In this document: positions 44,333 through 53,792 of the stretch, in pieces | Layout of the letters: every line of letters begins with the position of its first letter | How positions within the stretch are numbered: the stretch's first letter is position 1 | Assembly: GCF_037440165.1 (NCBI RefSeq) | Contig: NZ_JBBIUQ010000001.1 | Location: 62,001-126,000 of the forward strand | Length of the DNA: 64,000 nucleotides | Reading direction: 5' to 3' | Origin: Ignavibacterium sp037440165 | GTDB lineage: Bacteria > Bacteroidota > Ignavibacteria > Ignavibacteriales > Ignavibacteriaceae | Notes under the pieces: model-generated | Told to the model about the DNA's origin: nothing | The model's input: only the letters and a program-made list of their open reading frames with translations | Databases searched by the model: none | Position numbers and translations under genes: made by a program

Positions 44333-45325
44333 ATGGAAGCATTAACAGGTTTATCAATTGTAATAATAGTTGCTATAGTCTTTCTACTGATTCTTTTCTT
44401 TTATTTCATTCCGATTGGATTATTTATTACAGCATACTTTTCAGGCGTTAAGCTGAAGATATTTCGTGATTTAGTTGGAATGAGACTTAGAAAAGTTCCA
44501 CCGGTTCTTATAGTCAGGAATATGATTACGGCAACCAAAGCCGGATTAATTGTTGATCAGGCAAAACTTGAAGCTCATTACCTTGCAGGAGGTAATGTTA
44601 CAAAAGTAATCAATGCTTTGGTTTCAGCTGATAAAGCAAACATCGGATTAACATTTGAACGAGCTACTGCTATCGATCTTGCAGGAAGAGATGTTCTTGA
44701 AGCTGTTAAAATGTCAGTTGTTCCAAAAGTTATTGAAACTCCGCTTGTTGCAGCTGTAGCAAAAGATGGTATTCAATTGAAAGCCATTGCAAGAGTTACA
44801 GTTCGAGCTAATATAGAAAGGTTGGTTGGTGGTGCAGGTGAAGCTACAATACTTGCAAGAGTTGGTGAAGGAATTGTGTCAACCATTGGTTCAAGTGATT
44901 CGCACAAAGAAGTTCTGGAAAATCCGGACAAAATTTCCAAAAGCGTTTTGGCAAAAGGTCTCGATTCAGGAACTGCATTCGAAATTCTTTCAATTGATAT
45001 AGCTGATGTTGATATTGGTCAGAATATCGGTGCTATACTTCAGGCAGATCAGGCAGAAGCTGACTTAAAAGTAGCAAGAGCAAAAGCTGAAGAAAGAAGA
45101 GCAGCAGCAGTTGCCCTTGAACAGGAAATGATTGCGGAAGTTGCACGTCAAAGAGCTAAAGTAGTTGAGGCTGAGGCAGAAGTTCCTCGCGCAATTGCAG
45201 AAGCATTCAGAGCAGGAAGATTAGGTGTGCTGGATTATTATAATCTGAAAAATATTCAGGCAGATACTGAAATGCGTTCATCAATAGCTCAACCTGAGGA
45301 AAAGAAAAATAAACCAAATGGATAA
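44333..45325 (+). CDS. floA: Flotillin-like protein FloA
   Basis: From ATG 44333 (GGAG 7 nt upstream; a TTG 6 nt earlier is less well placed) the product is 330 residues. A membrane-inserting hydrophobic hairpin spans residues 6-35. An SPFH-like domain follows, containing the FloA blocks MRLRKVPPVLIVRNMITATKAGL, LEAHYLAGGNV and LVGGAGEATILARVGEGIVSTIGS. A long Ala/Glu-rich helix AKAEERRAAAVALEQEMIAEVARQRAKV then forms oligomers. Bacterial FloA organises membrane microdomains. The usual NfeD partner is absent; instead an unknown membrane protein overlaps it by 8 nt. Confidence 0.93.
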   Translation: MEALTGLSIVIIVAIVFLLILFFYFIPIGLFITAYFSGVKLKIFRDLVGMRLRKVPPVLIVRNMITATKAGLIVDQAKLEAHYLAGGNVTKVINALVSADKANIGLTFERATAIDLAGRDVLEAVKMSVVPKVIETPLVAAVAKDGIQLKAIARVTVRANIERLVGGAGEATILARVGEGIVSTIGSSDSHKEVLENPDKISKSVLAKGLDSGTAFEILSIDIADVDIGQNIGAILQADQAEADLKVARAKAEERRAAAVALEQEMIAEVARQRAKVVEAEAEVPRAIAEAFRAGRLGVLDYYNLKNIQADTEMRSSIAQPEEKKNKPNG

Positions 45326-45869
45326 TTTTTTTGAAATACTGATTTATCTGATAATCATAATTTCTTTTTTGAGTTCTTTCTTTAAAAAGAAAGAGCCTCA
45401 GAAAAAACCCGGAAGCAGTTTACCTCTTCCTGAAAGTAAAACAAAGGATTATTCAGAAACATCTGTGGAATCGAAACCGGTAGAAAGTTATGATATCCTC
45501 AAAGAGATTGAAAATATTTTTAAGGAGGGTATGGGTGTTCCTGTTCCGAAGCCTCAGCCGGAGAATCAGAAAGTTCCTCAGGAAAAGGAAGATGAGAAGT
45601 ATCAGCAGGTATTCGAAAAAAATTATGACAGAGAAGATATTCGTCTTGTAACTGCTGAAAGTCGAGCATTAAAGTCAAGAGAAGATGCGAAAAAACTTGA
45701 CGAAAAAATTCTTCGTGAGGCAGAAGTTTTTGAAGAACTTCTTAATTATCATTCGGAGATAACAAAAAGAAGACATCCAATAGTTGATAAACTGCATAAC
45801 CCTCAGTCATTAAAAGAATTTGTTTTAATCTCGGAGATATTGGGCAAGCCAGTGGCATACAAAAGGTAA
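45318..45869 (+). CDS. Unknown protein with N-terminal membrane helix, FloA-associated
   Basis: A 183-residue protein I cannot assign. It has one transmembrane helix (residues 5-22, EILIYLIIIISFLSSFF) directly followed by KKKEPQKK. A Pro/Glu/Lys-rich disordered stretch comes next (about 28-105). A charged helical C-terminus (about 110-183) ends with SLKEFVLISEILGKPVAYKR, a pattern common in small proteins of this group. Its start lies inside the end of floA (8-nt overlap) and its last base is the first of the helicase ATG, so all three are translated together. A lipid-domain adaptor is a guess from position only. Confidence 0.6.
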   Translation: MDNFFEILIYLIIIISFLSSFFKKKEPQKKPGSSLPLPESKTKDYSETSVESKPVESYDILKEIENIFKEGMGVPVPKPQPENQKVPQEKEDEKYQQVFEKNYDREDIRLVTAESRALKSREDAKKLDEKILREAEVFEELLNYHSEITKRRHPIVDKLHNPQSLKEFVLISEILGKPVAYKR

Positions 45870-47863
45870 TGGAAAAAAAATATAAGTTAAAAAGATTTTC
45901 TGAAGCGGGATTCAGAACGGAAGTTGACGAATCCCGCTTTAAGATTAATTACAGAGAAGAGTTAAATTCTTCTCAGTATGAAGCTGCTTCAGCTGTTGAG
46001 GGAATTTATCTGATAATTGCCGGTGCTGGTACAGGTAAAACAAGAACACTCGTTTATCGAGTTGCAAGATTAATTGAATTAGGTTATGAGCCGAACTCAA
46101 TTTTGCTTTTAACCTTTACTAGAAAAGCTGCTAATGAAATGATGAAACGTGCCTCAATGCTTCTTGATGATAGATGCTCAAAAATTCGCGGTGGTACTTT
46201 CCATTCATTCGCAAATATCACTTTACGAAAATATGCCAAAGCAGTCGGACTTGATTCAAACTTTACTATTCTCGATCAGGGTGATAGCGAAGATGTTATA
46301 AACCTTATTCGTTCACAGGACAGATTTCTGACCAAAGAAAGAAGGTTTCCGAACAAGCAAACACTTGGGAAGGTTTACAGTCTGAGTGTAAATACAACAA
46401 GAAGTATTGAGGAAATTATTCAGGAAGATTATCCTCACTTTATACCTTTGCTTGATAAAATTATTGAAATACAAAAAATCTATGTTGATTATAAAAGAAA
46501 AAATAATTTGCTTGATTATGATGACCTTCTGACTTATCTGAAAGAATTTCTTTTCAACGGCGGATTAGCTGCAAAGGCATTTACTTCTGAAATAAAATTT
46601 ATAATGGTTGATGAATATCAGGATACAAATCATCTTCAGGCTGAAATTGTTAATGGACTTTCTCAGTATAACAGAAATGTTATGGTTGTTGGTGATGATT
46701 CACAAGCAATTTACTCATTCCGAGGTGCAGATTTTAAAAACATAATAGAGTTTCCAAAACTTTTTCCCGATGCAAAAATCATTAAACTTGAAGAAAACTA
46801 CCGAAGCTACCAATCAATTTTAGATTTTGCCAACAGAATTAATCACACAGCAATAGAAAAGTTTGAAAAGAATTTATTCACCAGAAGAGGAAGTGGTCCG
46901 CTTCCAAATATTGTTGCTGCAACCACAGAAAATCTCCAATCAAAATTTATTGTAGAGAAAATTCTTGATCTCAGAGAAGAAGGAGTTCCTTTAAGAGAGA
47001 TTGCTGTATTGTTCCGTTCTTCATTCCATTCATTTGATCTTGAGCTTGAACTTTCAAAAACTAATATACCATTTCAAAAATTTGGCGGAATGAAATTCGT
47101 TGAAACTGCGCACATTAAAGATGTGATGGCATTTCTCAGAATTACTGTTAATCCACGAGATGTAATTAGCTGGTATCGTGTTTTATTGCTTCACGAAGGA
47201 GTCGGACCGAAAACAGCTCAAAAAATTCTTGATGAACTTGCGACAGCAAGAATAACTATAAAAGCAGAACCAGATCAGCAGCCGGAATTTAATTATCAGA
47301 AATTGGCTCCGTTGTTTTATCTCCTTTACAATCTTCAGAAGAAAAAAATGTCGCCGTCAGAAATGCTTCAAGCAATTTATGATTATTACTGGGAATTGTT
47401 TAAAGCAAATTATGATGATTGGAATAATCGCAAAAAAGATTTAGAAATATTTTTAAACATAGTTGAGAATTATTCCTCGGTTGATACTCTTTTATCTGAT
47501 ATGGCAATTGAGCCGATTATTGACAGCGTTGTTGATATTGGTCCCGAAGACAAAGAGAATGAGTTTGTTACACTTTCAACTATACATTCTGCAAAGGGAC
47601 TTGAATGGCATACTGTTTTTATCATTCACGCTGTTGAAGGTTATTTTCCTTCAAGTAAAAGTGCAGAAAATCTTGAGCAGTTGGAAGAAGAAAGACGATT
47701 AATGTATGTAGCATCTACAAGAGCAAAGAATAATTTGTTTATTACTTATCCGATGAATCTTTATGACAGAGAAGCTGGAACTACTTTGTCAAAACCATCG
47801 AGATTTATCTCTGAAATTACACCTGATTTGGCTGAAGGCTGGCTGCTTGAAAAAGAATTCTGA
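45869..47863 (+). CDS. UvrD/PcrA/Rep-family ATP-dependent DNA helicase
   Basis: This 664-residue superfamily 1A helicase has all motifs in order: Walker A AGAGTGKT (K57), motif Ia LLTFTRKAANEM, Walker B MVDEYQDTN, motif III VVGDDSQAIYSFRGA, motif IV LEENYRS, motif V LSTIHSAKGLEW and motif VI RRLMYVASTRAKN. It is a 3'-5' helicase for repair or replication restart. Length is slightly below UvrD (720) because the C-terminal tail is missing. It is coupled to the floA-unknown pair and ends 2 bp from the converging exonuclease gene. Confidence 0.95.
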   Translation: MEKKYKLKRFSEAGFRTEVDESRFKINYREELNSSQYEAASAVEGIYLIIAGAGTGKTRTLVYRVARLIELGYEPNSILLLTFTRKAANEMMKRASMLLDDRCSKIRGGTFHSFANITLRKYAKAVGLDSNFTILDQGDSEDVINLIRSQDRFLTKERRFPNKQTLGKVYSLSVNTTRSIEEIIQEDYPHFIPLLDKIIEIQKIYVDYKRKNNLLDYDDLLTYLKEFLFNGGLAAKAFTSEIKFIMVDEYQDTNHLQAEIVNGLSQYNRNVMVVGDDSQAIYSFRGADFKNIIEFPKLFPDAKIIKLEENYRSYQSILDFANRINHTAIEKFEKNLFTRRGSGPLPNIVAATTENLQSKFIVEKILDLREEGVPLREIAVLFRSSFHSFDLELELSKTNIPFQKFGGMKFVETAHIKDVMAFLRITVNPRDVISWYRVLLLHEGVGPKTAQKILDELATARITIKAEPDQQPEFNYQKLAPLFYLLYNLQKKKMSPSEMLQAIYDYYWELFKANYDDWNNRKKDLEIFLNIVENYSSVDTLLSDMAIEPIIDSVVDIGPEDKENEFVTLSTIHSAKGLEWHTVFIIHAVEGYFPSSKSAENLEQLEEERRLMYVASTRAKNNLFITYPMNLYDREAGTTLSKPSRFISEITPDLAEGWLLEKEF

Positions 47864-47865
47864 TC

Positions 47866-48555
47866 TTATTTAATCTTCAGAAATTCATCCCATATTTTGA
47901 ACAACTGATAAGTTGCATAAATATCTTTTGAGCAATAAACAGCTATATCTTTAATTCTTCCGGCTTCGTATAAATTTTTTACTTCCATCCCTGAAATATC
48001 TTTTGATTTTGGTGATTCAATTCCAAATGAATTGCAGTAAAAATCCAGATTAAATTTTCTTGTTGTTCCATAAAATGTTAACTGCTCAAGTAAATCAATA
48101 TGAATCTCATTATATCTGCTGCCCATTAAGTTTACAGATGGTTTTACTTTGAGCATTGCGGAACGGAGCATTAGAAAAGGGACATCGAAATTTCTTCCAT
48201 TGAAAGTAACGAACTGATCAACTTTTTCAGCAATTCTCCAAAATGATTCAAGCATTTCTTTTTCAGTTAATCCTTTGTAACTCGATTTTGAATCTTCTGA
48301 TTGCCATTCTTCTTTAACATCCGACTCGTAATAGATATACGATTTTTCTTTTTCATTATCATAGATTCCTATTACAATGCATTTGGCTGTAAACGGATAT
48401 AAGCTTGTGTATCTGATTGCTTCATCCGTCATCTGCTGTTTTTTCTCAGGATCAGATTCCTTTTCTGCGTATTTAAGCAGATATTCCTGCTGACTTGCAG
48501 AGAGTTTGTTGAATGGATAAGAGCAAGTTTCAATATCAAAAACAATTCTTCTCAT
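47866..48555 (-). CDS. Predicted 3'-5' exonuclease related to the PolB exonuclease domain
   Basis: This 229-residue protein has a DEDD-type exonuclease pattern. Exo I is IVFDIETCSYPF (D7, E9), Exo II is FVTFNGRNFDVPFL, and Exo III is VYCSKDIYATYQLF. It matches the stand-alone family named for the exonuclease domain of DNA polymerase B. Metal-dependent trimming of single-stranded DNA or RNA is inferred; the biological role is unknown. It faces the helicase gene tail to tail, so no co-transcription is implied. Confidence 0.88.
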   Translation of the reverse strand: MRRIVFDIETCSYPFNKLSASQQEYLLKYAEKESDPEKKQQMTDEAIRYTSLYPFTAKCIVIGIYDNEKEKSYIYYESDVKEEWQSEDSKSSYKGLTEKEMLESFWRIAEKVDQFVTFNGRNFDVPFLMLRSAMLKVKPSVNLMGSRYNEIHIDLLEQLTFYGTTRKFNLDFYCNSFGIESPKSKDISGMEVKNLYEAGRIKDIAVYCSKDIYATYQLFKIWDEFLKIK

Positions 48556-48650
48556 AATGATTTTTTATTTTTTGTTAAAATAATAAGTCGCATAATTAAA
48601 AGTAAGATTCGTTTAATTATTTTTACCAGTAAATTTTAAGTTTCATAACT

Positions 48651-49931
48651 ATGAGAAAATATATTCTTCCAATTCTGATAGCGCTAAATTTAATTAGCTA
48701 CATGTCATTTTATATCAAAGTTGCAGAGCCAATAATTCATTTCACATCAATCTCAATTTTTCTTTCGATCCTTTACATTGTAATAGTTATAGTAATCAAA
48801 AATGAAAATCTCAAGCAGAATCAAATAATCAGTCTAATTGCCTTTGGAATTTTATTCAGAATTATTCTTTTTCCAATCGGACCAATCGCCTCAGATGATG
48901 TTTACCGTTATATATGGGATGGAAAAGTTCAGTATAATGGATATAATCCATACACATATTCACCAAATGATGAAGCATTAAAACATCTTTATTCAGAAAC
49001 ATTTCCTTCAAAAATTAATTTTCCTCATCTGAAAACTATCTATCCTCCATATTCGCAATGGATGTTTTTGCTTTCGTATGTTATTTCAGGCGAGGCCATT
49101 TGGGGAATCAAATTACTGCTTTTGCTTTCTGAAATAGCAACGATGATATTGATTTTTTTTACTTTGAGAAATTTCAAATTTGAAGAAAAATATTCTCTTA
49201 TTTATGCATTGAGTCCGTTACCAATATTACAATTCTTTATTGATTCACATGTAGATGGTTTTGGAATTACTTTATTAGCATTATTCTTTTACTTCATATC
49301 AAAAAACAAACTCTTGTATGCGTATTTCACACTTGGTTTTTCTCTCGTATCAAAATTTATTACGATTATGATTTATCCGTTTTTATTAAAAGGTAGAAGT
49401 ATAAAAAATTTTATTTATGTAAATATAGTTCCGATTGTTACTGTGGCTCTAATCTATCTTCCATATTCAATTGATGGCTTTCCGTTTGAGTCACTGTTCA
49501 TCTTCGCACAGAAATGGTACTCTAATGGAGTAATTTTCACTTTATCTCAAAAAATATTCACTGATAATTTTACTGCGCGAATTATTTCGTTGAGCTTATT
49601 TTTTCTGAGTTTTGTTTGGTTATATTTTTCCAAAAAGAATTTAACGGAAAAAATTTATTTGATTTTTGTACTGTTCTTTATTTTTTCGCCAGTAGTTCAT
49701 CCATGGTACTTAAGCTGGGTTGTTCTGCTCACTGCGCTTAATTTCAGATGGAGTGGAGTTTTGTTTATTTCAACAATTAGCATATCAAACATTTATGCAT
49801 TGAACTATATTCTCCATCAGAAATGGACGATGAATGAGTGGTTACTTATTGTTGAATATTTACCAGTGATAATTTTATTATTAGTTGAAGAATTTGGTCG
49901 AAGAAAATCTGGTATAATTATTCACGAATAA
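48651..49931 (+). CDS. Polytopic GT-C-type glycosyltransferase
   Basis: A 426-residue protein with about 10-12 membrane helices. The first outside loop carries IASDDVYRYIWDGKVQYNGYNPY, with the D-D pair and the W-D-G / N-P-Y motif of GT-C polyprenyl-phosphate-dependent mannosyl- or hexosyltransferases. A later conserved HPWYLSW segment also fits. It would transfer a sugar from a lipid-phosphate donor to a cell-envelope acceptor on the outer face of the inner membrane. Donor and acceptor are unknown. Its last 14 bases overlap the end of the opposite-strand thioesterase gene. Confidence 0.8.
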   Translation: MRKYILPILIALNLISYMSFYIKVAEPIIHFTSISIFLSILYIVIVIVIKNENLKQNQIISLIAFGILFRIILFPIGPIASDDVYRYIWDGKVQYNGYNPYTYSPNDEALKHLYSETFPSKINFPHLKTIYPPYSQWMFLLSYVISGEAIWGIKLLLLLSEIATMILIFFTLRNFKFEEKYSLIYALSPLPILQFFIDSHVDGFGITLLALFFYFISKNKLLYAYFTLGFSLVSKFITIMIYPFLLKGRSIKNFIYVNIVPIVTVALIYLPYSIDGFPFESLFIFAQKWYSNGVIFTLSQKIFTDNFTARIISLSLFFLSFVWLYFSKKNLTEKIYLIFVLFFIFSPVVHPWYLSWVVLLTALNFRWSGVLFISTISISNIYALNYILHQKWTMNEWLLIVEYLPVIILLLVEEFGRRKSGIIIHE

Positions 49932-50364
49932 TTTTCACATCTGGCTCTATTCTTTTAACCTTTACAATAAAATCTTCTGGCAATGATGTAGATTTTCTGG
50001 TTTTGGGATCAACATAAACCACAACACCTTTTCCATCAACTATAATTTGACCGGTTTTCTTTTTTACAATAAGATGATCAAAGCCAAATGATGAATTTTT
50101 TATGTATGATACCTTTGAATAAATCTCAAGTTCATCATCATAAAATGCGTGATCGCGATAGTTAATTTCGTTGCGAACCATGAAGAATAATTTTCCATCA
50201 GAAAATATTCCGCCAGCTGGAATTAATCCTGCGGCTTTAACATACTCCAGCCGAGCATGTTCAAAATAATTTATATAAACTGCATTGTTGCAAACGCCGA
50301 GCATATCAACTTCGTGAAAACGAACCTGAACTGTGGTTTTATGATTGAAGTCTTTGGTATTCAT
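49918..50364 (-). CDS. Acyl-CoA thioesterase (4-hydroxybenzoyl-CoA thioesterase/hotdog family)
   Basis: A 148-residue hotdog-fold protein. VQVRFHEVDMLGVCNNAVYINYFEHARLEY contains the catalytic-Asp position of the 4HBT/YbgC type (HEVDMLGV) and the paired-helix motif. DHAFYDDELEIYSKV and GFDHLIVKK follow. It probably hydrolyses short or hydroxybenzoyl acyl-CoA, or acyl-ACP; the substrate is undetermined. It overlaps the methyltransferase gene by 4 nt. It is the last gene of the long minus-strand run beginning with era. Confidence 0.88.
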   Translation of the reverse strand: MNTKDFNHKTTVQVRFHEVDMLGVCNNAVYINYFEHARLEYVKAAGLIPAGGIFSDGKLFFMVRNEINYRDHAFYDDELEIYSKVSYIKNSSFGFDHLIVKKKTGQIIVDGKGVVVYVDPKTRKSTSLPEDFIVKVKRIEPDVKIIRE

Positions 50365-51053
50365 GTAGTGTTTTCTTTTTTTATTAGACTAATAAATTGC
50401 CAAGATGGTCTTAGTAAAATGTTAAAGATTATGTTATGGGAATACAAATTAACATTTTCAAATCTGTATTCCTCTTTTAATTCAAGCTGTTCAAGCAAAT
50501 TTTGAAAACTATGTTTTGTAAAATACATATTAGGAATTGGAACACCATAACCCCAATTTCCAATGGTATCCATCAATTTTAAAATAAGTCTCGAGTACAC
50601 TCCATACTCGAAATGATCTTTAACTAAAACATACTTACTAACTCTGACAGATTCCTTTAGAAGATTGTAAGAATTATTAAAGTCATGGTGCAGCACATCA
50701 CTTAAAAGGGCTATTTCGAAATGATTATCAGGGAAAGGAATATTTTTACCATCGAATTTCAGATATTTACTCCACCTTTTTTCACCTTTAAATATTTCGG
50801 ATAAATTGAAAACATCAATACAAACAGGAATAATTCTATTATCTGAGAGGCAGATTTTTTCAGTAATGGACATATCTCCACATCCAACATCTAATAATTT
50901 TATCTGCTCTGAGGTTTTGAAAAATTTTTTTATAATATGACTAAAATGCTGGCTTAATATTTCTACTCTGTGATTATGAGAAAACTTTTGATGAGTTTTT
51001 ATTAGGAGTTTATCTATAGGACTTTTTTTTAATTTTGCAATTGGTGAACTCAT
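50361..51053 (-). CDS. SAM-dependent methyltransferase, unknown substrate
   Basis: From ATG 51053, one base after the threonine aldolase stop, the product is 230 residues. It has the class I fold: motif I KLLDVGCGDMSITEK near residue 50, the acidic end of strand 2 IPVCIDVFNL, FPDNHFEIALLSDVLHHDF and the later PNMYFTKHSFQNLLEQL. LSDVLHH is typical of methyltransferases acting on small or lipid substrates (type 11). The substrate is not evident. It is coupled to the thioesterase by a 4-nt overlap. Confidence 0.85.
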   Translation of the reverse strand: MSSPIAKLKKSPIDKLLIKTHQKFSHNHRVEILSQHFSHIIKKFFKTSEQIKLLDVGCGDMSITEKICLSDNRIIPVCIDVFNLSEIFKGEKRWSKYLKFDGKNIPFPDNHFEIALLSDVLHHDFNNSYNLLKESVRVSKYVLVKDHFEYGVYSRLILKLMDTIGNWGYGVPIPNMYFTKHSFQNLLEQLELKEEYRFENVNLYSHNIIFNILLRPSWQFISLIKKENTT

Positions 51054-51054
51054 A

Positions 51055-52083
51055 TTACTTGCCGTTAAATATTTTATCAATTATATCCGCAGCTCTTTTA
51101 ACATCATCCATTGAAACATCAAGATGAGTAACTGCTCTTAACAAATCTATTTTCCCTACGGATAAAAGTAAACCTTCATCCTTGCATCTTTTAATTCCTT
51201 CTTCAACTGAAAGAGTCAAGGGTTTGAATAGAATAATATTTGTCTGAACTGCATCAATGTTTATTTCAAGATTAGGATTATCAGCAATTCGTCTTGCAAG
51301 ATATTTTGCTTTTTGATGATCTTCTTTTAATCTATCAATATTATTTTGTAATGCATACAAACCTGCTGCAGCGAGTATTCCTGCTTGACGCATTCCACCA
51401 CCCCACGACTTTCTGATTCTGTATGCTTCCTGAATGAATTCTTTCGTCCCCGCAATAATAGAACCGACTGGTGCTCCGAGTCCCTTTGATAGACAACAGG
51501 AAATTGTGTCGAAGTGTGAAGCATATTCTTTTACTGAAATGCCAGTTTCTACTGAAGCATTCCAGATTCTTGCACCATCAAGATGATAAAACAGATTATA
51601 CTTTTTTGCGAGATGTTTAAGTTCAATTATTTTTCCAATTGGCCAGATAGCACCGCTCGCACGGTTGTGTGTGTTTTCAACTTCAATTAATTTGGTACGA
51701 GGCATATAATAAGCTGATGAGGGTCTGATCAATGGCTCAACTTGTTCGGCAGTAAAAACGCCATTTTTCCCTTCGACAGGTAATAACTGAATTCCACTCA
51801 ACTTTGCAGGTGAACCTGATTCATAATTAAAAATGTGTGCATTTCGTTCGCAAATAACTTCATCGCCCGGATTCGTAAGCACATTCAAGCAAATCTGATT
51901 TCCCATAACACCGCTTGTAACAAACAATGCTGCTTCTTTACCTAAGAGTTCAGCGGCATATTCCTCAAGTTTATTAACTGTAGGATCCTCTTTGAATACA
52001 TCATCGCCAACTTCAGCTTCATACATTGCCCGCCGCATTTCCTGTGAAGGGCGAGTTACTGTATCGCTTCTTATATCAATCAC
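51055..52083 (-). CDS. ltaE: Low-specificity L-threonine aldolase
   Basis: A 342-residue PLP enzyme. It starts with GTG, supported by GGGAG about 6 nt upstream. It opens IDIRSDTVTRPSQEMRRAMYEAEVGDDVF, the hallmark of the family. The PLP lysine is K200 in SCCLSKGLGAPVGS, and LDGAR with the cofactor Asp lies near 169-172. It splits threonine or allo-threonine into glycine and acetaldehyde. It sits 45 nt after lnt and one base before the methyltransferase. Confidence 0.95.
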   Translation of the reverse strand: MIDIRSDTVTRPSQEMRRAMYEAEVGDDVFKEDPTVNKLEEYAAELLGKEAALFVTSGVMGNQICLNVLTNPGDEVICERNAHIFNYESGSPAKLSGIQLLPVEGKNGVFTAEQVEPLIRPSSAYYMPRTKLIEVENTHNRASGAIWPIGKIIELKHLAKKYNLFYHLDGARIWNASVETGISVKEYASHFDTISCCLSKGLGAPVGSIIAGTKEFIQEAYRIRKSWGGGMRQAGILAAAGLYALQNNIDRLKEDHQKAKYLARRIADNPNLEINIDAVQTNIILFKPLTLSVEEGIKRCKDEGLLLSVGKIDLLRAVTHLDVSMDDVKRAADIIDKIFNGK

Positions 52084-52127
52084 AATTATCTCCCTGAATA
52101 AGATTAAATAAAATTGATGTCAGAAAA

Positions 52128-53792
52128 TTAATCACTATCAGATTTTGATTTTCTCTTCAACCAGAGCAAAAAGTTAATTCCGATTATCCAAATAGAAAAA
52201 GCACTTGATAAAATAGGAATAATTAACGGATGTTCTGAGTAAAAAGTTTTTTCATCATTAGTCTGAATATCAACTACAAATGATGTTCTTGTAAACATTG
52301 AAGTTTCATACTCTGTAATACCAAATTTATTTATCAGACAACTGATTCCTCCATTGGCTGCACGAACTACTGCTCTTCTGTTTTCAACTGCACGCAATGC
52401 AGCAAACTCTTTATGCTGATATGGTCCACTTGAATTTCCATACCAGCTATCATTAGTAACAACTGCAATAAACTGTGCACCTTTTCTAACGAAGTTTGTA
52501 ACAAAATCTGGAAAAACTGATTCGTAACAAACTAATCCTGCAACTTTAATTGTATCATTTTCAATTTTTAATTTAAAGACAGTCGTATCTTTACCAACAT
52601 TCCAACCACTTAAACCAACTCCCCACTTGAACCAATCAGCAAGAAAAGGCAGAGCATCCACAAAAGGAACTTTCTCACCAAGAGGAACTAAATGCATTTT
52701 CCCATATCGCTGAACTTCATAAGAATTTGGATTGAACAGAAGAATGGCATTGTAAGTTGAGTAATAAAAATTTCCTTCCTTGCTTAGTTTAGCATCATCC
52801 GGAGGATTGTTGTAATGAATTATGTAATCAGGCATTCCGGTTAAAAGATAAACATTGTTTTTTTGCAGAAAGGAATAAATCGAATCTACAACATCTGAAT
52901 ATGTTCCTGACAGAAGATAAACAGGCAGAGCAGTTTCAGGCCAGATGATTAACTTCGCTCCTTGTTCAACACATTTTTCAGAAAGTTCAATATAGTTATT
53001 TAAAATTGCATCAATACCACCAAGCTCCCATTTTTCCCACGGATCAAGATTTGGCTGAACAACACCAACACGAATTGTTTTCTGCTCTGAGTTTTGCAGT
53101 TCATTCATTTTATATATTCCGTAAATAAGCGGAATAATAAACAATACAACTGCAAAAGAAATATTCTTGTAGAAAGTTTTTCGGTCTGACTTATAATTTT
53201 TTATTGCATTAAAAAGAAAAACATTTATGTAAAGTATAATTACCGACAAACCAAACGAGCCCACCACATCTGCAATCTGAATGAACAAACTGAATTTAGC
53301 TAAACTATGACCAAGTGTAAGCCACGGAAATTTTAAATCAGTAAGAGTTAAAATATATTCACCGGTTACCCAAAATATTGGAAAAAGCCAGAATGATTTT
53401 TCTTTACCGAAAATTTTTTGCGAAAGAAAAAACAAAGTTGAGTTAATAAGTAATACTACTGGATAAAAGAAAACTAATACTCCGCCTCCAATCATCAGGA
53501 ATGGATCCGCTTTGCTCTGCCAGCTTCCGACCCAATAGATAGTGATCAAACTGAAGACGAAAAAGAAAAGATAAGATGCTCTGTTTACCTGAAGTAAAGA
53601 ATTTCTTCTGTTAACAACAAACAAATAAGGAATAAATGAAACAAACAACAATAATGTGAATGAAAACGGAAAAGGTGTGAAAGAAATTCCGGTAAGAACA
53701 CCAGAAAGCAAAAGAAGAAGTCTATCCTTTTTTAATAAAGTTTTTTCTTCAGCAGAAAGATTTTTTGATTTTGTAAATGAGATAAGTTTCAA
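52128..53792 (-). CDS. lnt: Apolipoprotein N-acyltransferase
   Basis: A 554-residue protein with about seven N-terminal membrane helices and a periplasmic nitrilase-like domain from about residue 240. The catalytic triad is complete: E286 in IWPETALP, K374 in LGEKVPF and C422 in GLVCYESVF. It adds the third acyl chain to lipoproteins in the inner membrane. The start is TTG, overlapping the dedA stop (TTGA), and no ATG exists before the first helix. Its presence agrees with the lipoprotein gene at 10.9-11.3 kb. Confidence 0.95.
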   Translation of the reverse strand: MKLISFTKSKNLSAEEKTLLKKDRLLLLLSGVLTGISFTPFPFSFTLLLFVSFIPYLFVVNRRNSLLQVNRASYLFFFVFSLITIYWVGSWQSKADPFLMIGGGVLVFFYPVVLLINSTLFFLSQKIFGKEKSFWLFPIFWVTGEYILTLTDLKFPWLTLGHSLAKFSLFIQIADVVGSFGLSVIILYINVFLFNAIKNYKSDRKTFYKNISFAVVLFIIPLIYGIYKMNELQNSEQKTIRVGVVQPNLDPWEKWELGGIDAILNNYIELSEKCVEQGAKLIIWPETALPVYLLSGTYSDVVDSIYSFLQKNNVYLLTGMPDYIIHYNNPPDDAKLSKEGNFYYSTYNAILLFNPNSYEVQRYGKMHLVPLGEKVPFVDALPFLADWFKWGVGLSGWNVGKDTTVFKLKIENDTIKVAGLVCYESVFPDFVTNFVRKGAQFIAVVTNDSWYGNSSGPYQHKEFAALRAVENRRAVVRAANGGISCLINKFGITEYETSMFTRTSFVVDIQTNDEKTFYSEHPLIIPILSSAFSIWIIGINFLLWLKRKSKSDSD

